Position numbers and translations under genes: made by a program
The notes under the pieces: generated by a model
What the model was told of the DNA's origin: nothing
The model's input: only the letters and a program-made list of their open reading frames with translations
Database searches by the model: none
Source: JBAYST01 sp041676005
GTDB lineage: Bacteria; Bacillota_I; Bacilli_A; RFN20; CAG-826
DNA: 17,855 nucleotides
Assembly (NCBI GenBank): GCA_041676005.1
Contig: JBAYST010000017.1
Location: 1 to 17,855, forward strand
Reading direction: 5' to 3'
Part shown: in pieces, positions 11,658 through 17,855 of the stretch
Position numbering within the stretch: the first letter of the stretch is position 1
How the letters are laid out: each line of letters opens with the position of its first letter

Positions 11658-13657
11658 AAATATTTTTAGTTTTTCTGGTCGTTTTCTTTGGCTTCCTTTT
11701 TAAAGGCAATTACTTACTTTCAGGACTTTCAATCGCACTTATCATCGGTTTTGCTGTTTATAAATTCTCTAAAAAGTACGCCTTATTTCTCGCTTTAGTC
11801 TCGATCTTAAGCGGTGCGATATCTTTTATTGAAATTGCAAAAAATAAACCTGTTTATGACGGTTTTGTCAGTGAGGTTTCTACGAATTATTTTATCTTTA
11901 TCAGTGATTTTGAACCTTTATATGTATATGAAAAAGAGACTAAACGCGAGATAGGGGATTTCTTGAGCATCAAAGGAAAGAAAGAAATTCTTAATTTTCA
12001 AACGGTTGAAAGCCAATTTGATTTTGGACAATATCTCAAGACGAAAGGAGTAAAATCAACTTTGACAATCGAAAGAGTTGAGAGCAAATTTTTAAGTCCA
12101 CTTCGACTAAATGAAAAACGACAAAAATTCTTAAATTTATTTTCCTCTTCGACAAAAGATTTTGTCTCTTCGATTTTATTTTCAAGAGTTTCTGATGGAG
12201 AGACAATCGATCTTTTTCAGAACTTCAATTTAGTCAGATTATGTTTAGCAAGCGGAATCTATCTTTCACTCTATCTTCACTTAAGTACCAAACTCCTTTC
12301 ATATAAATTAAAAGAAAAATATGCATCAATTCTCGCTTTTTCCTTGCTTTTACCGTATTTCATTTTTGTTTTTCCAAAATTTTCAGTCATCAAAGTTGGA
12401 ATTTTATTCTTATTTAAATACGTAAATAAACAGTTTTTAAAAAATAAATTTAATTATTTAGAAATCGTTTCTTTTGCAGGGTTATTGATCTTGTTTGTTA
12501 ATTTTCATTACGCAAAACAAGACAACTTCATCCTCAGTTTTTCAATCTCGATCTTCGCTTATTTTTTTAATAATTCTTTTAGCTTTTTACCAAAGGCTAA
12601 AAAACGTTTTTTGCTCCTTTTGGCTATTTTCACTTTCTTGATTCCGTTTTCTTTTTCATACACGCATGCAATATATCCTTTTGAAATTATCGGGCAGTTG
12701 CTTTTCACTCCTTTGATCACTTTGTTCGGAATTTTATCTTTGCTTTGTTTTTACCATATTCCTTTATATTCGGTTGTTGAAAAAATAAGTTTTTTTATCA
12801 AAAACGTCTTGTCATTTTTAGGGAAATTCAGTTTTTCGATTTATGGACCGCAGATGAATGTTTGGCTGATTTTAATTTTTGAAGTTCTTTTATTTTTAAC
12901 ATTGTATTTTACGTCTTTGAAAATTTCTTATATTCGCAACTTCTTCCTCGTGAGTTCTTTATTGTTTTTAAGTCTTTATACGATTCCACTAGGTAATTCT
13001 TTTTCTAGCGAAGTATCTTTTATCAATGTCGGGCAAGGTGATGCGATTTTAATCAGAAGCAAAAATAAAACCGCTTTAATCGACACCGGAGGGAATAAGT
13101 TTATCGATTTAGCCGAAGAATGTTTGATCCCGTATTTTAAAAGTAAGCGCATCTATCATTTGGACTACGCAATTATCACTCATGATGATTTCGATCATAA
13201 TGGCGCTTTTGTGTCTTTATCACAAAATTTTAAAATCAAGAATTATATCGATTCATCCTCTCTTTTTCCTCTACAAATCGGAGAGATAACTCTTGATTCT
13301 TTCACTTTAAATAATCCCGATCTAGACACCGATAACGATCGTTCGATAATTATCAAATTCACCGTTCATGAAACTCGATTTTTATTGATGGGAGACGCGT
13401 CTACAGCAGTCGAAAAAACTCTAATTTCTCAAGAAGAGGACATAGAGTCAGATGTTTTAAAAATTGGTCATCACGGTTCAAAAACGAGCACTTCCGAAGA
13501 ATTTTTAACCGCTGTTAATCCAAAAGAAGCAGTCATTTCAGTTGGGAAAAACTATTACGGTCATCCTCATCCAGATGTCATTTCGCTTTTGAATCGAAAC
13601 AATATCAAGATTCGCCGCACTGATTTAGAAGGAACAATCACTTATCGATGGATGTAA
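11654..13657 (+). CDS. comEC: competence protein ComEC (DNA uptake channel with metallo-beta-lactamase domain)
   Basis: Polytopic membrane protein thought to carry single-stranded DNA into the cell. The start is GTG 11654, coupled to the comEA stop by GTGA, with no Shine-Dalgarno of its own. Order: N-terminal membrane helices (about 1-60), an extracytoplasmic OB-like/DUF4131 region ending FDFGQYLKTKGVKSTL (about 62-140), the multi-helix Competence domain (about 165-450), then a C-terminal metallo-beta-lactamase domain (about 455-667). The last has VGQGDAILI, IDTGG, the metal motif H510-x-D512-x-D514-H515, G580-D581, GHHGSKTS (605-612) and GHPHP (636-640), so its catalytic site looks intact. 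At 667 aa it is shorter than B. subtilis ComEC (776). The membrane signature usually resembling HLLAISGLHV reads RLCLASGIYL here, so the channel domain is divergent. No terminator follows before holA. Confidence 0.92.
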   Translation: MKIFLVFLVVFFGFLFKGNYLLSGLSIALIIGFAVYKFSKKYALFLALVSILSGAISFIEIAKNKPVYDGFVSEVSTNYFIFISDFEPLYVYEKETKREIGDFLSIKGKKEILNFQTVESQFDFGQYLKTKGVKSTLTIERVESKFLSPLRLNEKRQKFLNLFSSSTKDFVSSILFSRVSDGETIDLFQNFNLVRLCLASGIYLSLYLHLSTKLLSYKLKEKYASILAFSLLLPYFIFVFPKFSVIKVGILFLFKYVNKQFLKNKFNYLEIVSFAGLLILFVNFHYAKQDNFILSFSISIFAYFFNNSFSFLPKAKKRFLLLLAIFTFLIPFSFSYTHAIYPFEIIGQLLFTPLITLFGILSLLCFYHIPLYSVVEKISFFIKNVLSFLGKFSFSIYGPQMNVWLILIFEVLLFLTLYFTSLKISYIRNFFLVSSLLFLSLYTIPLGNSFSSEVSFINVGQGDAILIRSKNKTALIDTGGNKFIDLAEECLIPYFKSKRIYHLDYAIITHDDFDHNGAFVSLSQNFKIKNYIDSSSLFPLQIGEITLDSFTLNNPDLDTDNDRSIIIKFTVHETRFLLMGDASTAVEKTLISQEEDIESDVLKIGHHGSKTSTSEEFLTAVNPKEAVISVGKNYYGHPHPDVISLLNRNNIKIRRTDLEGTITYRWM

Positions 13658-13683
13658 ATCTATCATTTCAAAAATAAATTATA

Positions 13684-13689
13684 TATAAT
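13684..13689 (+). promoter_or_regulatory. -10 box directly before holA
   Basis: A perfect TATAAT ends 7 bases before the holA ATG (13697), so transcription would start at or next to the start codon. No good -35 is seen (TATCAT at 13661-13666 with 17-bp spacing), and there is no ribosome binding site between comEC and holA. The tract is very AT-rich, so a chance match is possible. Confidence 0.4.
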
Positions 13690-13696
13690 ATAAAAT

Positions 13697-14668
13697 ATGC
13701 TTTACCTCGTTTATGGCGATCAGACAGCCATGATTAAAAATCGTTTAAAAAAGATCATTAAAGAACGAATCGATGTAGCCGATGAGGTTAATTTTGTTAA
13801 ATACGATGTGAGCGAGGTTTCACTTTTTGAAATCATCGATGAAGCAAACCGAACTCCTTTAGGTTATGACCGCAAGCTCATCGTTTTAGATAATTGTTAT
13901 TTTCTTAGTTCAAGAAAAGTCAAAACCAAAATTGATAACGAAGAAGCTTTAACGAGTCTTGTCAAATATTTAACTCGTCCAAATGAATCGACCGATCTTG
14001 TTTTTGTACTAAACGCAGCATCGATCGATGAAAAAAACGATATCGTTCGGCTCATTAAGGAAAATGCAAAAACCTTCCAACTTTTATCACTAGATAAAAA
14101 AGATTGGGACGAATATATTTACAAATATTTTCTCGAATCATTAAAAACAAAAATTGATCGAGACGCAGCGCACGAATTAGCACTACGCGTTCAAGGTGAT
14201 TTAGAACTTTTCACCGTTGAGGCACAAAAACTAGCCCTTTATACTTCTCACGTGACATTTGAAGATGTCTGCTTGTTGACAACTAAACCATTAGAAGAAA
14301 ATACCTTTGAGATATTCAATCATCTTTTAAATCGTAAAAACCAAGCTGCGGTTGCTCTTTTTCGAGACTTGAGAGTGAGTAACATTGAGCCTGTGAGTTT
14401 GATCTCAATGCTCGCTAATCAATTCAGACTTTTATGGCAGGTGGTTTTTTTGACCAAACAAGGTAAAACAAGTGATGATATTGCTTCCATTTTAAACATT
14501 AAAGAAATTCGTGTGCGAATCATCAAAAGAAATGCTTACACGATGTCGATGGACGCATTACAAGAAGTACTAGACACTTTATATTCGCTTGATATGAAAA
14601 TCAAAAGCGGTCAGGTTGACCGCTTTTACGCTTTCGAATTGTTTTTGATCAATTTTAAAATTGAATAA
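13697..14668 (+). CDS. holA: DNA polymerase III subunit delta
   Basis: The delta subunit of the clamp loader opens the sliding clamp within the replisome. The 323-residue protein has the family layout: an N-terminal AAA-like fold beginning LYLVYGDQTAMIKNRLKKI, a segment with LIVLDNCYFL (about 61-70) and DLVFVLN, a middle helical domain with LALRVQGDLELFTVEAQKLALY, and a C-terminal collar domain (PVSLISMLANQFRLLWQVVFL to the terminal SLDMKIKSGQVDRFYAFELFLINF). As usual for delta there is no functional Walker A. Its place after comEC and before a convergent rpsT matches B. subtilis yqeN. There is no Shine-Dalgarno; a TATAAT lies 7 bases before the ATG. Codons for KSGQVDRF contain the inverted repeat at 14603-14627 that probably terminates rpsT from the other strand, and its end carries a 16-base palindrome (14649-14664). 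Confidence 0.9.
   Translation: MLYLVYGDQTAMIKNRLKKIIKERIDVADEVNFVKYDVSEVSLFEIIDEANRTPLGYDRKLIVLDNCYFLSSRKVKTKIDNEEALTSLVKYLTRPNESTDLVFVLNAASIDEKNDIVRLIKENAKTFQLLSLDKKDWDEYIYKYFLESLKTKIDRDAAHELALRVQGDLELFTVEAQKLALYTSHVTFEDVCLLTTKPLEENTFEIFNHLLNRKNQAAVALFRDLRVSNIEPVSLISMLANQFRLLWQVVFLTKQGKTSDDIASILNIKEIRVRIIKRNAYTMSMDALQEVLDTLYSLDMKIKSGQVDRFYAFELFLINFKIE
14603..14627 (-). terminator. probable rpsT terminator embedded in the holA coding region
   Basis: AAAAGCGGTCA (14603-14613) and TGACCGCTTTT (14617-14627) form a perfect 11-bp stem with a 3-nt loop. On the minus strand the hairpin begins 43 bases after the rpsT stop and is followed by TTTTGATTTT. It is the only GC-containing hairpin near the convergent holA and rpsT ends. 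On the plus strand the T-tract is shorter, and it lies inside translated holA codons. Confidence 0.75.
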
Positions 14669-14670
14669 TT

Positions 14671-14934
14671 TTATTCGATTCCATTGAGAAGACGTGCGAG
14701 TTCACTTTTTTGGCGTGCGCCGGTCTTTTCGTGTTGGATCTTATCAGAAACAGACTTATCAATGAGCTTATAAGCATTGCTCGTCAAAGTCTTAGCGAGT
14801 TCTAAATCTTTTGCCTCAATTGCTTTTTTCGCTTTTTTAATCGCGGTTCTCACTGAGCTTTTCATCGAAGCATTATGTGCGCGAGCTTTTTCGTTTGTCT
14901 TATTTCTTTTGATTTGTGATTTAATATTTGCCAT
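14671..14934 (-). CDS. rpsT: 30S ribosomal protein S20
   Basis: Primary binder of 16S rRNA in the 30S body. The 87-residue basic helical protein begins MANIKSQIKRNKTNEKARAHNASMKSSVRTAIKKAKKAI, the classic S20 N-terminus, and ends TGARQKSELARLLNGIE. The start at 14934 is chosen over an upstream ATG (14988) because the family sequence starts here and AAGAGGA lies about 8 bases upstream on the minus strand; the longer frame would include the promoter. It has the best promoter in the window. It converges on holA with two bases between stop codons, and its transcript probably ends inside holA. Confidence 0.97.
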   Translation of the reverse strand: MANIKSQIKRNKTNEKARAHNASMKSSVRTAIKKAKKAIEAKDLELAKTLTSNAYKLIDKSVSDKIQHEKTGARQKSELARLLNGIE

Positions 14935-14970
14935 ATCATCAATCCTCTTCTTATGTTTACAACGGTAGTT

Positions 14971-14999
14971 ATAATAGCAAAAATGCATCTTTTTGGCAA
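14971..14999 (-). promoter_or_regulatory. rpsT promoter
   Basis: On the minus strand TTGCCA (14999-14994) is followed after exactly 17 bases by TATTAT (14976-14971), preceded by TGC as an extended -10. The predicted start near 14964 gives a leader of about 30 nt containing AAGAGGA. It is the only promoter here with a -35 close to consensus, as expected for a ribosomal protein. Confidence 0.85.
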
Positions 15000-15015
15000 C
15001 AATTAAATAATTGTT
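14998..15015. promoter_or_regulatory. dyad symmetry (candidate operator) between rpsT and fmt
   Basis: AACAATTA (14998-15005) and TAATTGTT (15008-15015) are perfect inverted arms around AA. The element touches the rpsT -35 box (14994-14999) and lies 22 bases upstream of the fmt -35. AT-rich chance symmetry cannot be excluded. Confidence 0.3.
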
Positions 15016-15037
15016 TAATTAACAAAGACCTATTTGT

Positions 15038-15067
15038 TTGGAAAAGAGAGGTATCTACGATTATAAT
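15038..15067 (+). promoter_or_regulatory. fmt promoter
   Basis: TTGGAA (15038-15043) and a perfect TATAAT (15062-15067) are separated by 18 bases. The transcript should start near 15074, followed by AGGAAGG (15091-15097) 5 bases before the ATG. Confidence 0.7.
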
Positions 15068-15102
15068 ATTGTTGCTATATCTAAGATATAAGGAAGGTAT
15101 TT

Positions 15103-16041
15103 ATGGATAAAAAAACCGCACGTTTAGTCTTTATGGGAACTCCAGAAATTTCTGCACACGTCTTTGAGAAAATGATTCTTGAGGGATATAATTTTGTCGG
15201 TCTTATTTCTCAACCTGATAAGCCAATTGGAAGAAGAGGAAGAATCGAAAGTTCCCCAACTAAAAAAATTGCGGAAAAATATCAAATTCCAGTTTTCCAA
15301 CCGCTCAAAATTCGTCTTGATTATGAAACGGTAAAAAATTGGAACCCAGACTTGATCATCACTTTTGCCTATGGGCAAATCGTTCCTCAAGGATTGCTCG
15401 ATATCCCAACTTTAGGATGTTTGAATTTACATGGGTCGTTACTTCCAAGACTCCGCGGCGCTTCACCTATCCAATACGCTCTTATAAACGATGAAAAGAT
15501 CACTGGTGTGACTTTGATGCGCATGGTCAAAGAAATGGACGCAGGAGAGATGTTTGGAAAAAAAGAAGTCCAAGTCGATCAAGAAGATAATGCGAGTTCA
15601 CTTTTTAAAAAGATTTCCTTGGCCGCGGGTGAGTTGGTTATCAAATTGCTACCCAAATTCTTAAAAGGCGAATTAAAAGGTGAACCACAAAACGAGGATG
15701 AAGTGACTTTTGCGCCCCTAATCAAATCAGAACAAGAAAAACTATCTTTTGAATTAGATGCGCGATCATTATGTGGTTGGATCAAAGGACTGAGCCAAAA
15801 ACCAGGCGGATACTTCTTATTAGATGATAAAAAATTGAAAATTTATCAAGCCTTTTTATACGATCAAAAAATCGTCGGGCAAATCGGAGAAATTTTACAA
15901 ATTGACAAGGAAGCTCTGCTTCTTCAAGTTAAAGACGGGCGTTTATTTTTAAAAGAATTACAGTTAGAAGGCAAAAAAATAATGGATTATAAATCGTTTG
16001 CAAACGGTTATTCTCATCTTCAAGGAAAGATATTGAAATAA
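15103..16041 (+). CDS. fmt: methionyl-tRNA formyltransferase
   Basis: Transfers a formyl group from 10-formyl-tetrahydrofolate to Met-tRNA-fMet for translation initiation. The 312-residue protein starts RLVFMGTPEISAHVF, the FMGTP signature of Fmt. It has the formyltransferase signature NLHGSLLPRLRGASPIQYAL (about 108-127), with the catalytic Asn and His, and the partner Asp in EMDAGEMFGK (about 144-153). The C-terminal OB-like tRNA-binding domain covers about 205-305. Length is normal. Start ATG 15103 has AGGAAGG at 5-nt spacing. In many bacteria fmt follows def or priA; here it heads an apparent two-gene unit with a nuclease-helicase 15 bases downstream, and it diverges from rpsT. Confidence 0.96.
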   Translation: MDKKTARLVFMGTPEISAHVFEKMILEGYNFVGLISQPDKPIGRRGRIESSPTKKIAEKYQIPVFQPLKIRLDYETVKNWNPDLIITFAYGQIVPQGLLDIPTLGCLNLHGSLLPRLRGASPIQYALINDEKITGVTLMRMVKEMDAGEMFGKKEVQVDQEDNASSLFKKISLAAGELVIKLLPKFLKGELKGEPQNEDEVTFAPLIKSEQEKLSFELDARSLCGWIKGLSQKPGGYFLLDDKKLKIYQAFLYDQKIVGQIGEILQIDKEALLLQVKDGRLFLKELQLEGKKIMDYKSFANGYSHLQGKILK

Positions 16042-16056
16042 GAGACTTTAAACAAA

Positions 16057-17855
16057 ATGAGTATCGAAATTAAATTATCAGTTCATCAACTCGTTGATTT
16101 TCTCCTAAGAAAAGGAGATATTGACACTCGGGTGTTTTTTACTACAGCGATGATCGAAGGAAGTAGAATTCATGCGTCTTATCAAGCAAAACAAGGCAAT
16201 GAGTATATTTCAGAATATCCTTTACGAGAGAAAATCATAATCGGGGAGTACGAGTTTACTTTAGAAGGACGAGCTGATGGCATTATAAAAAGCGGAGATT
16301 ATTACATTGTCGATGAAATAAAATCGACAGTGGCTCCACTAGTTGAATTTCGAAAAGAACAAATCGACTGGCACTTAGGACAAGCAAAATGTTATGCCTA
16401 TATGTTTGCAAAAGAACAACATTTGGAGCGAATCGGAATCCGCCTCACTTACATCAAACAAGGTGTCAAAGATGAAAAACTTTTAGATAGTTATGATTTT
16501 GATTTTAAAGAACTCGAGACTTATGTGAAGAATTTACTCGTTCAATACATCGATTTTTATCAGATTATCGTCCGTAAAGAAAGCAGAAGAAATGAAACAA
16601 TCAAAAATCTTTCTTTTCCGTTTGAAAAATATCGAAAAGGACAAAGAGAATTAGCAAAATACGCTTACGCAGTTGCGAAAAATAAAGGAAAACTTTTTGT
16701 CGAAGCTCCGACCGGAATCGGAAAAACTGTTTCGACAATTTACCCCTTTATCAAAGCTTTAGAAAATAACAAGGATGGAAAAATCTTTTATTTGACCGCT
16801 AAAAACTCTGGAAAAGAAGCTGCATATCAGACGATTCAAATTCTCAAGTCGCAAGGTTTATCACTTCATGAAATCATCATCATCGCTAAAGATAAAATTT
16901 GCTTTTCCAAAGGAAAAGGATGTAATCCAGATGAATGTCCATTTGCAAAAGGGTATTACAATAAAATTCAAAATGTGATTCGTAATTCTCTACTCGAATA
17001 CCATAATTTTAATTTAGAAACACTGACTAAAATCGCCCGAGAAAATGAAATCTGTCCATTTGAATTAGAACTCGATCTTTCACTTTTTTGCGATGTTATC
17101 ATCTGCGATTACAATTACATGTTTGATCCGCTTGTTTATATGAAACGCTATTTCGATGCTGATGCTTCACAGCATTTGGCCCTCATCGACGAAGCCCATA
17201 ACTTAATCGATCGATCTCGAGATATGTATAGTGCTGCTTTATTCGATAAAAAATTTAAGGAAGCGAAAAAAAGTCTCAAAGGACTCGAACATAAAAAGGT
17301 CAATAGCGCTTTAAGACGGGTCAATAAAATGTTTTTAGAACTGAAAAAACAATATCCGCCTCAAGAGACGATTGTCGAATATTTAGATGAGAAAATTTTT
17401 AGAACTTTAAATGCCTTCACGATTGCTGTGCAAGACCTCAATAAGAACGAAAATAAGTTGATGACTCCAGAACTTTTAGATTTTTTCTTAGATGTGAACA
17501 AGTTTCTTAAAATCGCAGAATTGTACTCTGATAAATACATCTCTTATCTCAAATTGACCAAAGGCAAGAAACCGCAAATATCATTGCATTTATCGTGCCT
17601 AGACGCCTCAAAATTTTTAGCGCGACGTCTTGATCAAGTCAAAGGCAGTGTCTTATTTTCTGCCACTCTTTCTCCGATTGATTATTACATCAACCTCTTA
17701 GGAGGGGACTTAAATAAAGATGCTTATTTAATCTTAAAATCTCCTTTTAAAAATGAACAATTGTTACTTTTGGTCGCTCCTAAAGTTTCGACCAAGTATT
17801 TAAAAAGAGCGGAATCTTATGAAGAAATCGCTCGCTATATCAAAACTTTTGTTTC
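16057..17855 (+). CDS. RecB/Cas4-like PD-(D/E)XK nuclease fused to an XPD/DinG-type Fe-S helicase (partial, runs off window)
   Basis: 599 codons are visible and no stop is reached. Residues 1-170 carry a RecB-family nuclease pattern: H39 in EGSRIH, D74 in GRADG, E87-I-K89 in VDEIKST and Q109-A-K-C-Y113 (QxxxY). All catalytic positions are present. After a linker comes a superfamily 2 helicase of the XPD/DinG group: Walker A EAPTGIGKT (216-224), then an Fe-S domain with C282, C289, C294 and C333, CDVIICDYNYMFDP (345-358), the DEAH box 378-381 and motif III SATLSP (535-540). Helicase domain 2 is only begun. The start ATG 16057 is the first in frame after an in-frame TAA at 16039; only a weak AAGAGA precedes it. 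COG1199-type fusions of this kind occur in Firmicutes but their job is poorly known; DNA repair or processing is inferred. It follows fmt closely, so the two are probably co-transcribed. Confidence 0.88.
   Translation, partial: MSIEIKLSVHQLVDFLLRKGDIDTRVFFTTAMIEGSRIHASYQAKQGNEYISEYPLREKIIIGEYEFTLEGRADGIIKSGDYYIVDEIKSTVAPLVEFRKEQIDWHLGQAKCYAYMFAKEQHLERIGIRLTYIKQGVKDEKLLDSYDFDFKELETYVKNLLVQYIDFYQIIVRKESRRNETIKNLSFPFEKYRKGQRELAKYAYAVAKNKGKLFVEAPTGIGKTVSTIYPFIKALENNKDGKIFYLTAKNSGKEAAYQTIQILKSQGLSLHEIIIIAKDKICFSKGKGCNPDECPFAKGYYNKIQNVIRNSLLEYHNFNLETLTKIARENEICPFELELDLSLFCDVIICDYNYMFDPLVYMKRYFDADASQHLALIDEAHNLIDRSRDMYSAALFDKKFKEAKKSLKGLEHKKVNSALRRVNKMFLELKKQYPPQETIVEYLDEKIFRTLNAFTIAVQDLNKNENKLMTPELLDFFLDVNKFLKIAELYSDKYISYLKLTKGKKPQISLHLSCLDASKFLARRLDQVKGSVLFSATLSPIDYYINLLGGDLNKDAYLILKSPFKNEQLLLLVAPKVSTKYLKRAESYEEIARYIKTFV

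Noticed and set aside
14649..14664. 16-base palindrome TCAATTTTAAAATTGA at the end of holA as a terminator
   Set aside because: It consists almost only of A-T pairs with no loop, so it would be a weak hairpin; the GC-containing stem at 14603-14627 is a better terminator. An operator role is possible but unsupported.
1..17855. Mobile element, prophage, CRISPR array or defence system
   Set aside because: No transposase, integrase, spaced direct repeats or terminal inverted repeats were seen; gene content is housekeeping with conserved Firmicutes order. The nuclease-helicase resembles Cas4-DinG parts, but no cas genes or repeats accompany it.
1..17855. UGA read as tryptophan (Mycoplasma-type code)
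   Set aside because: TGA ends dtd, alaS and comEA exactly at family-expected C-termini, and tryptophans in conserved positions are TGG.

Overview
The window looks like a chromosomal segment of a low-GC, Gram-positive-lineage bacterium (Bacillota, or a close non-parasitic Mollicutes relative of the Acholeplasma/Erysipelotrichia kind). Reasons: AT-rich coding DNA, strong GGAGG-type ribosome binding sites at several genes, a T-box leader in front of alaS, a DUF1292 (YrzB-type) gene next to alaS and yqgF, and the comEA-comEC-holA-rpsT order typical of Firmicutes. UGA is a stop codon (alaS, comEA and dtd end in TGA) and UGG is tryptophan, so this is not a recoded Mycoplasma-type code. I cannot fix the genus.

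Layout. 1-77: possibly the tail of an unseen upstream gene. 78-763: very AT-rich non-coding DNA without a recognised element. 764-2065: pdp (pyrimidine nucleoside phosphorylase), ending in a bidirectional terminator shared with the convergent rarA (2100-3362, minus). A 56-bp divergent promoter region separates rarA from dtd. dtd and mnmA overlap by 4 nt, and are followed by an alanine T-box leader, alaS, yqgF (4-nt overlap) and a DUF1292 gene (14-nt overlap). After 223 bp come glmS and greA, each with its own extended -10 promoter. The greA terminator merges into the ribosome binding site of comEA. comEA and comEC overlap by 4 nt, and holA follows with a -10 box directly at its start codon. 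rpsT (minus) converges on holA with only 2 bp between stop codons. Its probable terminator lies inside the holA coding region. A divergent promoter region then leads to fmt and to a nuclease-helicase fusion gene that runs off the window end.

Functionally the window is mostly housekeeping: translation and tRNA quality (dtd, mnmA, alaS, rpsT, fmt), replication and repair (rarA, yqgF/ruvX, holA, nuclease-XPD helicase), transcript cleavage (greA), amino-sugar synthesis (glmS), nucleoside salvage (pdp) and DNA uptake (comEA-comEC). I see no mobile element, phage, CRISPR array or defence island.

The parts worth a second look are mainly regulatory: a Shine-Dalgarno built into a terminator stem (comEA), three genes with near-leaderless promoter geometry (rarA, dtd, holA), a terminator buried antisense in holA, and dyad symmetries at both divergent promoters. 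The RecB/Cas4-like nuclease fused to an Fe-S XPD-type helicase is the least characterised protein. I did not find strong evidence for a wholly new system.
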